Shown in pieces: positions 50,761 through 61,000 of a DNA stretch of 64,000 nucleotides. The stretch lies in contig NZ_WHJH01000025.1 of assembly GCF_011682145.1 (NCBI RefSeq), positions 24,929-88,928 on the forward strand, in the 5' to 3' direction. Below the pieces are notes generated by a model. That model ran no database searches, was not told the DNA's origin, and worked only from the letters and a program-made list of their open reading frames with translations. Both the position numbers and the translations under genes were made by a program. Source of the DNA: Massilia mucilaginosa (GTDB lineage Bacteria; Pseudomonadota; Gammaproteobacteria; Burkholderiales; Burkholderiaceae_D). Positions within the stretch are counted from its first letter, which is position 1. The number at the start of each line of letters is the position of its first letter.

Positions 50761-51351
50761 ATGCAACCACGTTCGCTTTACCTCGCGCTTATCCTCGCAA
50801 GCCTGTGCACCGGCGCCCACGCGGGCCTGAACAAATGCAAAGGTCCGAACGGGCACCCCGTTTACCAGAACGCGCCGTGCCCGCCGCCGGCCAGCGCCTA
50901 CGCGAAAAAAATGCCGACCCTGGCCGAGCGCAATGCCTTGTCCAGGCAGCAAAAGCTGGAGGAACAACAGCGCTACCCCGACGAGCGCCCTGGCGCCAAT
51001 TGGGACCCGGGGCGCAAGCCGGCCGCGTCGCTGCCGCCGTACCAGCCTGCGCAGGTGGCGGCCGCCCCCGCCGCCCCTGCAGTCCCAGGCAAGGCTGCGG
51101 CTGGCGCGCCATCAAAAAGTGCGGCGCCGCAAAAGGCCGGCCAGGAGACGGTCCGGCCCGATGCCGCCCTGGCGCGGGCCAAAAGCCGGTCGAGCCAGTG
51201 CAGTCACGCCCGCCAGCAACTGGGGACGCTGCAAGATGGTGTGGGCGTCCACACGGTCGACAGCAAAGGACAGCGCACCCACGTCACGGATGCGAGGCGC
51301 CAATCGCTGCTGCCGGAAGCGCGGCGGCGCGTCCAGGAGGCCTGCGGCTAA
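50761..51351 (+). CDS. DUF4124 protein, tandem copy 1
   Basis: A 196-residue exported protein: signal peptide 1-21 (ASLCTGAHA), DUF4124 start GLNKCKGPNGHPVYQNAPCP with the conserved Cys pair, segment MPTLAERNALSRQQKLEEQQ, then an Ala/Pro-rich linker and a C-terminal part with two Cys. It is a paralogue of the next gene (51574), with the same N-terminal 75 residues but a different C-terminus. Function unknown. Confidence 0.85.
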   Translation: MQPRSLYLALILASLCTGAHAGLNKCKGPNGHPVYQNAPCPPPASAYAKKMPTLAERNALSRQQKLEEQQRYPDERPGANWDPGRKPAASLPPYQPAQVAAAPAAPAVPGKAAAGAPSKSAAPQKAGQETVRPDAALARAKSRSSQCSHARQQLGTLQDGVGVHTVDSKGQRTHVTDARRQSLLPEARRRVQEACG

Positions 51352-51573
51352 TCCCCGAAATCTGTCGACGGCTGCTTGTACGGTTCCGGGCAAGCGTTGC
51401 GAACACCCTTCGCTGACGCTGCCCAATGCTGCTTGACGCTGTTCGATGTGGTGCGTTGGCTAAGTATTCTGGCAACCTTACTTGCCAAATGTAAATATTG
51501 CTGCGAAAATTGACGTGTCATTACGCGCGTCCAGGGCTCTGCCCTGTCATTTCACCACACCACTCCCATCAGT

Positions 51574-52014
51574 ATGCAAACACGTCTGCTTTATCTCGCG
51601 CTCCTGCTCGCCGCCCTGAGTACTGGCGCCCACGCGGGCTTGAACAAATGCAAAGGCGCGAACGGCCATATCGTCCTTCAGGACGCGCCGTGCCCGCCGC
51701 CGCGCGGCGCCGCCACGGCAAGGCTGCCGACCCTGGCCGAGCGCAACGCGCTGGTCAAGCAGCAAAAACAGCAAGAAAAAGAGCAAAAGTTCGCGGACGG
51801 CCGTCCCGGCGCCAACTGGGACCCGGTCCGCAAGCCTGGCACGCCCGTATACCGGGGGCTGCCGACCGAGGTCAGCGATCAGAACAACCTGATCGCCAAC
51901 GAAAATGCCCGCATTGAAGCGGAGAACGTCAAGATACGCGAACGAAATCGCATCATCGAATGCGAAAACAGGCAACGCGGCGCGGGGCTGCGCGGCGGCG
52001 GTGGCTGCAGTTGA
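51574..52014 (+). CDS. DUF4124 protein, tandem copy 2
   Basis: A 146-residue exported protein closely similar to the one at 50761 over the signal peptide, the DUF4124 domain (GLNKCKGANGHIVLQDAPCP) and the segment RPGANWDPVRKPG. Its own C-terminus is a coiled stretch (IANENARIEAENVKIRERNR) with a terminal Cys. The pair arose by tandem duplication; even the upstream region shares short similarities (ATTGCTGCGA near 50693 and 51499). Confidence 0.85.
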   Translation: MQTRLLYLALLLAALSTGAHAGLNKCKGANGHIVLQDAPCPPPRGAATARLPTLAERNALVKQQKQQEKEQKFADGRPGANWDPVRKPGTPVYRGLPTEVSDQNNLIANENARIEAENVKIRERNRIIECENRQRGAGLRGGGGCS

Positions 52015-52136
52015 GGTTTCGCCCTGGCCGTCGGCCTTGAGCGGCGTGACCGGCGCGTCGGCGTCGGTCATCCACATGGCGGATCAAGAAAACTGGCAAT
52101 GCCGCTGGCGGGCACCGTCATTGCGTCACAAGTTAC

Positions 52137-52931
52137 CTACGGTTCCTTGACGGCGGCCAGCGCCATTTTCTCCACCAGCCCCGGCGCGACCAGCTTGAGA
52201 AAGCGCCCCGCCTTGCCCCTGGCGGTCATGACCACCTCGCGGCGGCGCCCCTCCATGCCCGCGATAATCAGGCGCGCGCATTCTTCCACCTCCATCGCGC
52301 CCTCCTCCTTGAGCAGGCTTTTGCCGAGCTGCTGTCCGGCCGCGTTGTAGCCGTGATGGCGGATCTGCGTGGCCACCACGCCCGGATACGCGGTGGTCAC
52401 GCTCACGCCCGCGCCCTTCAATTCGGCGCGCAGGGCTTCGAAAAATCCCGCCATGGCGAACTTGGTCGCAGCGTACGCGGTACGCCCCGGCACGCCGACC
52501 AGTCCCGCCAGCGACGACACCGCCACGATGCTCCCGCGCGACGCCTTCAGATGCGCCAGCGCCGCATGCGTGCACCATACGCTGCCCCACAGGTTCACGC
52601 GCATCAGGTCTTCGTACCAGCCCAGGTCCTGCACGTCTTCGAACAGGGCGTGGGCCGAGCGCCCGGCGTTGTTGATCAGGGCATCGATGCGGCCGAAACG
52701 CGCCACGGCGGCGGCGATGAGCGCGATGCACTCGGCCTGCACAGACACATCGGTCGGCACGGCCAGCGTGTGTGCGCCGAGCGACCGGCACTGCCCCGCC
52801 ACCTCGTCGAGCATGGCGCCGTTGCGGGCGGCCAGGACCAGCGCCAGCGCGCCGCCGCCACGCGCGGCCAGCTGGCGCGCCATGTCGGCGCCGATGCCGT
52901 CCGAACTGCCGGTAATGACGATCACGCGCAT
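52137..52931 (-). CDS. short-chain dehydrogenase/reductase
   Basis: A 264-residue classical SDR: cofactor motif TGSSDGIG near residue 7, NNAG in LINNAGRSAH, catalytic Ser in SSLAGLVGVPG and YAATK. The Arg in LAARNG after strand 2 suggests NADP preference. The substrate cannot be told. Its start lies 9 bases from the end of the SPFH gene, same strand. Confidence 0.93.
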   Translation of the reverse strand: MRVIVITGSSDGIGADMARQLAARGGGALALVLAARNGAMLDEVAGQCRSLGAHTLAVPTDVSVQAECIALIAAAVARFGRIDALINNAGRSAHALFEDVQDLGWYEDLMRVNLWGSVWCTHAALAHLKASRGSIVAVSSLAGLVGVPGRTAYAATKFAMAGFFEALRAELKGAGVSVTTAYPGVVATQIRHHGYNAAGQQLGKSLLKEEGAMEVEECARLIIAGMEGRRREVVMTARGKAGRFLKLVAPGLVEKMALAAVKEP

Positions 52932-52940
52932 GGCCGCTCC

Positions 52941-53858
52941 CTATTTTTGGGTTTTGACGATCTGCATGGCGCTGGCGATCAAGCCGCTCATCTCGCCCAG
53001 GTTGGCCGGCACAATGATCGAGTTGTTGGTCTTGGCCAGTTCCGAGAACGCGTGCACGTACTGCTCGGCCACCTTGAGGTTGACCGCATCCTGCCCGCCC
53101 GGCTCGCGGATGGCGGCGGCAATCTGGCGCAGCGCCTCGGCGTTCGCCTCGGCCAGCGCCACGATGGCCTTGGCCTGGCCTTCGGCGCGGTTGATCGAGG
53201 CCTGCTTCTCGCCTTCGGAGCGCGCAATCGCCGCTTCGCGCTCGCCGGTGGCGATGTTGATCTGCTCCTGCTTGCGTCCTTCCGAGGCTGCGATCAGGGC
53301 GCGTTTCTCGCGTTCGGCGGTGATCTGGGCCTGCATCGCATGCAGGATTTCCTGCGGCGGCGTCAGGTCCTTGATTTCGTAGCGCAGCACCTTCACGCCC
53401 CAGTTGGCGGCCGATTCGTCGATCGCGTTGACGATGGTGATGTTGATGTGATCGCGCTCTTCGAAGGTTTTATCGAGCTCCATCTTGCCGATCACCGAAC
53501 GCAGGGTGGTCTGGGCCAGCTGGGTGATGGCCGCCAGGTAGTTCGACGAGCCGTACGAGGCGCGCATCGGATCGGTGATCTGGAAGTACAGGATGCCGTC
53601 CACCTGCAGCTGGGTGTTATCGCGCGTGATGCAGACCTGCGGCGGCACGTCGAGCGGAATCTCCTTGAGAATGTGCTTGTAGGCGATGCGGTCGATGAAC
53701 GGCGCCACGATCGAGAGGCCCGGCACCAGGGTCTTGTGGTATTTGCCGAGGCGTTCGACCACCCAGGCGTGCTGCTGCGGCACCACATTGACCGCCATGA
53801 AACCGAAGACCACCACCGCGGCCAGAACGATGAGTGACAATATTCCGAAACCTTCCAT
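52941..53858 (-). CDS. qmcA: SPFH/Band 7 (stomatin-like) membrane protein
   Basis: A 305-residue protein with an N-terminal membrane segment (LSLIVLAAVVVFGFMAVNVV), the SPFH domain (QQHAWVVERLGKYHKTLVPG; DIKDLTPPQEI-like LRYEIKDLTPPQEILHAMQA) and a C-terminal coiled coil (AITAEREKRALIAASEGRKQ). QmcA-type proteins form large membrane cages and modulate FtsH or membrane domains. It is in an operon with the NfeD-like gene upstream, the standard partner. Confidence 0.93.
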   Translation of the reverse strand: MEGFGILSLIVLAAVVVFGFMAVNVVPQQHAWVVERLGKYHKTLVPGLSIVAPFIDRIAYKHILKEIPLDVPPQVCITRDNTQLQVDGILYFQITDPMRASYGSSNYLAAITQLAQTTLRSVIGKMELDKTFEERDHINITIVNAIDESAANWGVKVLRYEIKDLTPPQEILHAMQAQITAEREKRALIAASEGRKQEQINIATGEREAAIARSEGEKQASINRAEGQAKAIVALAEANAEALRQIAAAIREPGGQDAVNLKVAEQYVHAFSELAKTNNSIIVPANLGEMSGLIASAMQIVKTQK

Positions 53859-53883
53859 AGCCTACCCCTTTCAGTTGTTGTCG

Positions 53884-54306
53884 TTAGCTGTTGGCGACGA
53901 TCAGGCGGCTGCCCTGCACTTCCACGATCCTGAAACTGCCCGCTTCGGCCAGCGCGCCGGGGCCGAGTTCCACATCCCATGGCGCGCCACGGTACATGAC
54001 GCGCGCCTTGCCGTCGGTCCAGGTGGCCACGTGGACGCTCTGGCCGATGTCCATGTTCACGTTCGGATCGCGCGCGGTGTCCTGGCGCCCGGGCGCGCCG
54101 AAACGGCTCCGATGCAGCAGGCCGGTGGCAATCGCCCCGACCACGGCGGCGGTCAGGATCTGGACCGGCATGCCGACGCCTGTCAGCGCCGCGACGGCGC
54201 CGCATGCGACGCCGATAGCGATCATCAGGAGGTAGAAGGTGCCCGTAAAAAGTTCGACGATTACCAATGCGCCAGCTGCCGCCAGCCACCACGTCCAATC
54301 AGCCAT
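53884..54306 (-). CDS. NfeD-like membrane protein
   Basis: A 140-residue protein with three to four membrane helices (WTWWLAAAGALVIVELFTGT; YLLMIAIGVACGAVAAL; ILTAAVVGAIATGLL) and a C-terminal OB-fold domain (VHVATWTDGKARVMYRGAPW; FRIVEVQGSRLIVAN). This short NfeD form partners with stomatin-like proteins, as here. Start at the ATG 54306 (MADWTWW). Confidence 0.9.
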   Translation of the reverse strand: MADWTWWLAAAGALVIVELFTGTFYLLMIAIGVACGAVAALTGVGMPVQILTAAVVGAIATGLLHRSRFGAPGRQDTARDPNVNMDIGQSVHVATWTDGKARVMYRGAPWDVELGPGALAEAGSFRIVEVQGSRLIVANS

Positions 54307-54522
54307 GACACTCCTCCAGAGGCGGACCCAGATTATGAAAAGCAAAAACCCCCGTGGCCCGGAAGGGACGACGAGGGTGGGAATTTGTTGAAAAGTCGGT
54401 TTTTATGATGGTCTTGTTGGATTGACTTCGATGCGCTTAGTCTAGCGCGTTTTGGGGAAGTGTCAACCATATTTGCCGCCGCCCGCTTGGCGGCGAACAG
54501 ACAAAACGCGGACCCCACAACG

Positions 54523-54560
54523 AAAAACCGTCGTTTCCGCCAATGGCGAGAACGACGGTT
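54523..54560 (-). terminator. ppsA terminator
   Basis: On the minus strand: AACCGTCGTT, a loop with an inner GCC/GGC pair, AACGACGGTT, then TTT. It lies 50 bases after the ppsA stop. A second weaker hairpin with a T-run on the same strand lies near 54346-54385. Confidence 0.82.
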
Positions 54561-54564
54561 TGAC

Positions 54565-54591
54565 GTGTAACGCCGTTGAACGGCGTTACAC
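54565..54591. repeat. 13-base inverted repeat after ppsA
   Basis: GTGTAACGCCGTT, one base, AACGGCGTTACAC: a perfect palindrome between the ppsA stop and its terminator. It could be a second hairpin that protects the 3' end or a binding site. Confidence 0.6.
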
Positions 54592-54609
54592 GATACGAGG
54601 CGCCAGCGA

Positions 54610-57042
54610 TTACAGCGCGGCCAGCTTCTGCCAGGTATCGATCACCGAATCGGGATTCAAGGACATCGACTCGATGCCCTCGCCCATCAGCCATGCCGCA
54701 AAGTCGGGATGGTCCGACGGCCCCTGTCCGCAGATGCCGATGTACTTGCCCTGGTCGCGGCAAGCCTTGATCGCCATCGACAGCAGCGCCTTGACGGCCG
54801 GATCGCGCTCGTCGAAATCTGCCGCCAGCAGCGCCATGCCCGAATCGCGGTCCAGGCCCAGGGTCAGCTGGGTCAGGTCGTTGGAGCCGATCGAGAAGCC
54901 ATCGAAGTGCTCAAGGAACTGGTTGGCCAGGATCGCATTCGACGGCACTTCGCACATCATGATCAGGCGCAGGCCGTTTTCGCCGCGCTTGAGACCATTC
55001 TTGGCCAGCAGGTTGACCACTTTTTCAGCCTGGCCCAGGGTGCGCACGAACGGCACCATGATCTCGACGTTGGTCAGGCCCATGTCGTTGCGCACGCGCT
55101 TCATGGCGGCGCATTCCATCTCGAACGACTCGGCAAAGTCGGGCGACAGGTAACGCGCCGCGCCACGGAAGCCCAGCATCGGATTTTCTTCATCCGGCTC
55201 GTAGCGCGAACCGCCGATCAGCTTCTTGTACTCGTTCGACTTGAAGTCGGACAGGCGCACGATCACCGGCTTCGGCCAGAACGCGGCGGCAATCGTCGCA
55301 ATCCCTTCGGCCAGCTTGTCGACATAGAAGGCCTTCGGCGAGGCATGGCCGCGCGCCACCGATTCCACCGCTTTCTTCAAATCGGCATCGATGTTCGGAT
55401 ACTCGAGAATCGCTTTCGGGTGCACGCCAATATTGTTATTGATGATGAACTCGAGGCGCGCCAGGCCCACGCCGCCGTTCGGAATGGACTGGAAGTCGAA
55501 GGCCAGCTGCGGGTTCCCGACGTTCATCATGATCTTGGTGGCGATCGGCGGCAGTTCGCCGCGCGCCACTTCCGACACTTCCGTTTCCAGCAAGCCGTCG
55601 TAGATCATGCCCTCGTCGCCTTCGGCGCAGGACACGGTCACCAGCATGCCGTCTTTCAGCGTTTCGGTGGCGTCGCCGCAGCCGACAACGGCCGGCACGC
55701 CGAGTTCGCGCGCGATGATCGCCGCGTGGCAGGTACGCCCGCCACGGTTGGTCACGATGGCCGAGGCGCGCTTCATCACCGGTTCCCAGTTAGGGTCGGT
55801 CATGTCGGCCACCAGCACGTCGCCCGGCTGCACCCGTTCCATTTCGGACGGATCGTGAATCACGCGCACGCGGCCCGCGCCGATCTTCTGGCCGATGGCG
55901 CGGCCCTGCGCCAGCACCGTGCCGCTGCCTTTGAGCTTGAAGCGCTGCTGCGCGTCGGTGGCTTTTTGCTGCGACTTGACGGTCTCGGGACGCGCCTGCA
56001 GGATGTACAGTTTGCCGTCGCGGCCATCCTTGCCCCACTCGATGTCCATCGGACGGCCGTAGTGGTTTTCGATGATGACGGCGTACTTGGCCAGCTCCAC
56101 CACTTCGGCGTCATTGAGCGAATAGCGGTTGCGCATTTCGATCGGCACGTCGACGGTCTTGACCGAGCGGCCGGCTTTGGCTTCGCTGGTAAATTCCATC
56201 TTCACCAGCTTGGAGCCGATATTGCGGCGGATGACAGGCGACTTGCCCTGTTCCAGCATCGGTTTATGCACATAGAATTCGTCGGGATTGACCGCGCCCT
56301 GCACCACCGTCTCGCCCAGGCCATAGCTGGAAGTGACGAACACCACGTCCTTAAAACCCGATTCGGTATCGATCGTAAACATCACGCCGGCGGCGCCCAG
56401 GTCGGAGCGCACCATGCGCTGCACGCCGGCCGACAGGGCCACTTCGGCGTGGGTAAAGCCCTTGTGCACACGGTAGGAAATGGCGCGGTCGTTGTACAGC
56501 GACGCGAACACATGCTTCATCGCCTCCAGCACGTTGTCGATGCCGACCACGTTCAGGAAACTCTCCTGCTGGCCCGCGAAGGACGCATCCGGCAAGTCCT
56601 CGGCGGTGGCCGAGGAACGCACGGCGAACGACATTTCGACTTCGGAATCGGCCACCAGGCGCGCATAAAAGGTGCGGATTTCTTCTTCCAGGCGGGCCTG
56701 GAAAGGCGTCTCGACGATCCATTTGCGGATCTCGGCGCCGGCGGCGGCGAGCGAGCGCACGTCGTCGATGTTCAAGCCTTCGAGGCGGGTCGCGATACGG
56801 TCGCCCAAGGACGGGCCGCCGTCGATGCCGTGCGCCAGGAAGTCGCGGAAGGCGTCGGCCGTGGTGGCAAAGCCGCCCGGCACGCGCACGCCGGCGCCGG
56901 CCAGCTGGCTGATCATTTCGCCGAGCGAGGCGTTCTTGCCGCCGACGGATTCCACATCCGTCATGCGCAATTTTTCGAACGATGCCACGTACACGCCGGT
57001 GCGATCCGGTTCCTTCAATGCTGCGGTAGACAAGTTGGTCAT
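54610..57042 (-). CDS. ppsA: phosphoenolpyruvate synthase
   Basis: An 810-residue enzyme that makes PEP from pyruvate and ATP (gluconeogenesis). It has an N-terminal ATP-grasp domain ([40 protein letters not shown]), the phosphohistidine swivelling domain with the catalytic His in [16 protein letters not shown], and the C-terminal PEP/pyruvate barrel ([46 protein letters not shown]). Start at the ATG 57042 ([10 protein letters not shown]), with AAGGGTG upstream. It is divergent from its regulator gene ppsR. Confidence 0.98.
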   Translation of the reverse strand: MTNLSTAALKEPDRTGVYVASFEKLRMTDVESVGGKNASLGEMISQLAGAGVRVPGGFATTADAFRDFLAHGIDGGPSLGDRIATRLEGLNIDDVRSLAAAGAEIRKWIVETPFQARLEEEIRTFYARLVADSEVEMSFAVRSSATAEDLPDASFAGQQESFLNVVGIDNVLEAMKHVFASLYNDRAISYRVHKGFTHAEVALSAGVQRMVRSDLGAAGVMFTIDTESGFKDVVFVTSSYGLGETVVQGAVNPDEFYVHKPMLEQGKSPVIRRNIGSKLVKMEFTSEAKAGRSVKTVDVPIEMRNRYSLNDAEVVELAKYAVIIENHYGRPMDIEWGKDGRDGKLYILQARPETVKSQQKATDAQQRFKLKGSGTVLAQGRAIGQKIGAGRVRVIHDPSEMERVQPGDVLVADMTDPNWEPVMKRASAIVTNRGGRTCHAAIIARELGVPAVVGCGDATETLKDGMLVTVSCAEGDEGMIYDGLLETEVSEVARGELPPIATKIMMNVGNPQLAFDFQSIPNGGVGLARLEFIINNNIGVHPKAILEYPNIDADLKKAVESVARGHASPKAFYVDKLAEGIATIAAAFWPKPVIVRLSDFKSNEYKKLIGGSRYEPDEENPMLGFRGAARYLSPDFAESFEMECAAMKRVRNDMGLTNVEIMVPFVRTLGQAEKVVNLLAKNGLKRGENGLRLIMMCEVPSNAILANQFLEHFDGFSIGSNDLTQLTLGLDRDSGMALLAADFDERDPAVKALLSMAIKACRDQGKYIGICGQGPSDHPDFAAWLMGEGIESMSLNPDSVIDTWQKLAAL

Positions 57043-57221
57043 AACAAACACCCTTACTGATAGTAGAAATCTGTTCGCAGAGCGGGACTGACTATGTTTT
57101 CTTGTTATTCTTGGGGCCGTGCCGCACAATTGATGCGTTGCAGAGCATTTTACAGCCTGCGCCGCGAATTTACAGCGCACAACTTGAAACATTGGCAGCA
57201 CAGGAAGCCGACACGACAAAT

Positions 57222-58070
57222 ATGACCACAGAACCACGCCCACCCCTGCCCACCTCCGCCCGGACCGTGTTTTTCGTTTCCGATGGCACAGGTATTACCG
57301 CAGAGACATTCGGCCACGCCGTCCTCACCCAGTTCGAAATGCGTTTCCGTCAGGTACGCCTGCCCTTCATCGACACGCTCGACAAGGCCTACGACGCGGC
57401 GCGCAAGATCAACGAGGCGCTGACCACCGACGGCCAGCGGCCGATCGTGTTCTCGACCCTGGTCAAGCCCGACCTGTCGAACGTGATCCGGCAGTCGCGC
57501 GGCATGCACATGGACTTGATCCAGACTTTCGTTGCCCCACTGGAACAGGAACTGGGCGTCAAGTCGACCCACACCATCGGGCGCTCGCACAATATTGTCG
57601 ACAGCCAGGAGTACAAGAACCGCATCGAGGCGATTAACTTCTCGCTGGCGCACGATGACGGCCAGTCGCACAAGAACCTGTCGGCGGCCGATGTGATTTT
57701 GGTGGGCGTGTCGCGCTCGGGCAAGACCCCGACCAGCCTGTATCTGGCGATGCAGTACGGCATCAAGGCGGCCAACTATCCGCTCATTCCCGATGATTTC
57801 GAACGCGGCCGCCTGCCCTCGTCGCTGCCGCCGTTCCGCGACAAGATTTTCGGCCTGTCGATCACGCCGGAACGCCTGTCGGAAATCCGCCATGAGCGGC
57901 GCGCCGGCAGCAAGTACGCCTCCATCGAGAATTGCCGCTACGAAGTCAACGAGGCCGAGCTGATGATGAAGCGCGAAGGCATCCGCTGGCTGTCGTCGAC
58001 CACCAAGTCCATCGAGGAAATCGCCACCACTATTTTGCAGGAAATCAAACCGGATCGGCGCGAGTATTAA
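57222..58070 (+). CDS. ppsR: PEP synthase regulatory protein (kinase/pyrophosphorylase)
   Basis: A 282-residue bifunctional enzyme that inactivates PEP synthase by ADP-dependent threonine phosphorylation and reactivates it by Pi-dependent dephosphorylation. The N-terminal [20 protein letters not shown] and the P-loop [19 protein letters not shown] are diagnostic for the DUF299 family. Start at 57222. Three bases separate its stop from the start of the large helicase-nuclease gene, so they are co-transcribed. Confidence 0.96.
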   Translation: MTTEPRPPLPTSARTVFFVSDGTGITAETFGHAVLTQFEMRFRQVRLPFIDTLDKAYDAARKINEALTTDGQRPIVFSTLVKPDLSNVIRQSRGMHMDLIQTFVAPLEQELGVKSTHTIGRSHNIVDSQEYKNRIEAINFSLAHDDGQSHKNLSAADVILVGVSRSGKTPTSLYLAMQYGIKAANYPLIPDDFERGRLPSSLPPFRDKIFGLSITPERLSEIRHERRAGSKYASIENCRYEVNEAELMMKREGIRWLSSTTKSIEEIATTILQEIKPDRREY

Positions 58071-58073
58071 TTC

Positions 58074-61000
58074 ATGAGTGAAGCTGAAAGCAAGAAGATC
58101 GATCCCCTGGCCGATGGCGCGGCCGATGGCCAGGTCGATGGCGCGGCCGATGGCGCCGCGGAACCCGCAAGCGGGACCGCGCCCGACGCGGCGCAGGAAA
58201 AGATCTCGGAGTTCCTTGACCGCAACCTGAGCGCGCACGACAAGCTCGAACGCGCGCGCATGGAGCTGCTCGACCTGTCGGCGCGCAACCGGCTGCTGAA
58301 CATTCCGCGTTCGGCCAAGTCGACCCGCATCATCGACGTGATCGATGAGCGTTCGAGCGATATTTTCCGCATGCTGGTCACGGAAAACCGCGCGCTCACC
58401 TTCCTGCCCGGGCACAGCGCGGCCTTCGTGGCCACCGCGGCGCAGCTGGCCGAAGACGCCGGCGTGCCCGAGGAACTGGCCCAGCCCGACGAGGCGGTCG
58501 ACGAAAACGGCGTCATGCTGCGCCATAACGACACCAAGCTGCAGACCAAGCTGACCTCCAAGGGCCTGCAAAAGCGCCTGCTCGACCTGTGCAACGACGC
58601 CCGCACCCTGGAAGAAGAACAGGGCGTCAATATCCTGTACCTGACGCTCGGCACCCTGAAATGGATCGACCCGGCCAACGCCAGGAACATCCGCTACGCG
58701 CCGTTGATCCTGATTCCGGTCAGCCTCCAGCGCGGCAACGCGGCCGAACAATTCAAGCTGCGCTGGCGCCAGGAAGAACTGTCGGCCAATCTCTCGCTCG
58801 AAGCGTTTTTGCACCGCGTGCACGGCATCACCCTGCCCGCCTTCGAGGCCGGCGACGACTTCAACCCGACCGTCTACATCAACGAGGTCGCGCAGGCGAT
58901 CGCCTCGAAAGAAAACTGGCAGGTGCTTGCCAACGATGTGGTGATGGGCTTTTTCTCGTTCGCCAAATTCCTGATGTACCGCGACCTCGATCCGTCGGTG
59001 TGGCCGGTGCAGCAAGGCCTGCTCGGCCAGCCGCTGATGCGCGGCCTGCTGTCGGACGGCTTTGCCAGCGATACCTTGACGATCCCCGACGGCACCCCGA
59101 TCGACGCCGTCATTCCGCCATCCGAACTGCTGCACATCGTCGACTGCGACAGCTCGCAGGCGCTGGCCGTGCACGACGTGCGCAGCGGGCGCAACCTGGT
59201 GATCCAGGGGCCGCCCGGCACCGGCAAGTCGCAAACCATCGCCAACATCATCGCCTCGGCGGTCGCCGACGGCAAGAGCGTGCTGTTCGTGGCCGAAAAG
59301 ATGGCCGCGCTGGAGGTGGTCAAGCGCCGTCTCGATCATGCCGGCGTGGGCGACGCCTGCCTCGAACTGCACAGCAACAAGGCCAACAAGCGCGTGCTGC
59401 TGGAAGAACTGCGCCGCACCGCCGACCTGGGGGCGCCGCGCGGCGACCTGCCGGCCACCCTCAACGCGCGCCTGCAACTGGCGCGTGACACCCTCAACGG
59501 CCATGCGGACCGCATGCACGCCGAGCACCCGGTGGCGCGCCTGACGCCCTACCAGGTGATCGGCCACATCACCGAACTGCAGCGCCAGCGCGTGGCGCCG
59601 CTGAACAATCCGTTCGACCAGCCCGAGACCTGGACGCCCGACGAACGCGCGCAGCGCTACCAGCTGGTGAGCGAACTGGCGCAGCGCCTGGCCGAGATGG
59701 GCCTGCCCTCGCAGCACCCGTGGCGCGGGGTGCGCATGACGAATATCTCGCCGACCGAAATGGAGCGCCTGACCCAGCGCATCGCGCGCGCCAGCAGCGG
59801 CCTGTCGGAACTGGCGGCCAGCCAGACGACCCTGGCCGCGGCGCTCGACATGGGGCCGCCCGACAGCTGTGACGATTTCGCCCGCATCGCCGACATGGCG
59901 CACCGCGTGGCCAGCGCGCCGCGCCTGTCGCGCCAGGCCTTGTCGTCGCCGGTGTGGACCACCCAGCGCGAAGACATGACCAACCTGGTCGAACAGGGCG
60001 CGCAGTACGCGCAGCTGGTCACCTTTTTGGAAGGCAAAGCCACGCCCGACGCCTGGCACCTCGACCTGAAACCGGTGCGGCACGCGCTGCGCCCCCTGCC
60101 GGCCGGGATGAGCGACGCCGCCTTCGGGCGCCTGGCGCGCCTGGCGGTGCAGCTGCCGACGCTGCTGCAAGACACCGAACGCCTGCGCGAACACCTGGGC
60201 GCCACGGCGCGCACCGATACCCTCTCCGAGATCGGCAAGGCGCTGATCCTGGGCCAGCGCATCGCCTGCGCGCCGGACGTCAGCGCCGAGGTATTGTCGG
60301 CCAGCGTCTGGGATCACGGCATCGAGCAGGCAGCCGACCTGGCCGAGGCGGTGGCCACCCTGCACGAAGCCCGCACCTGGCTGGCCGACAAGGTGCTCGA
60401 CGACGCTTGGGACCTTGACCTGACCGGCGTGCGCCAGACACTGGCCATCCACGGCGGCAGCATGCTGCGCTTCCTGCGCGACGACTGGCGGCGCGCCAAT
60501 GGCCTGATCAAATCGGTGCTGCGCAATCCGGACATGGAGCTGGTCAGCCAGATCGACATCCTGGACCGCCTGTCGGCCGGCCAGAAGACCATGCGCTTCC
60601 TGCGCGAGAACGACCAGCTGGGACGCACCGCCTTTGGCGGCGACTGGCGCGCCGAGCGCTCGTCGCCGGTGCCGCTGCGCGCCCTGGTGGCGTGGATGCG
60701 CACCCTGCGCGGCATGGGCCCGGAACCGCGCCTGATCGCCGCCGGCGTGACCGACCGCCCTGCCCTGGGCGTGCGGGTGGACCACGTCCAGCGCTCGCTC
60801 GACAACACCTTGACCCTGCTGCGCGACTGCTGGAACGACTGCGGCGCGGCGATCCGCCACATGTTCCCCGACATCCTGACGGTCGAACATGCCAACCTGG
60901 CGGAAGTGGGTACCTTTGTCGCCGCCCTCGACGCCGCCCTTGGCACGGTGCGCAGCGCGCTGGCGTTCAGGCCGGCGCATTTGTCCGACCTGCTGCCGGT

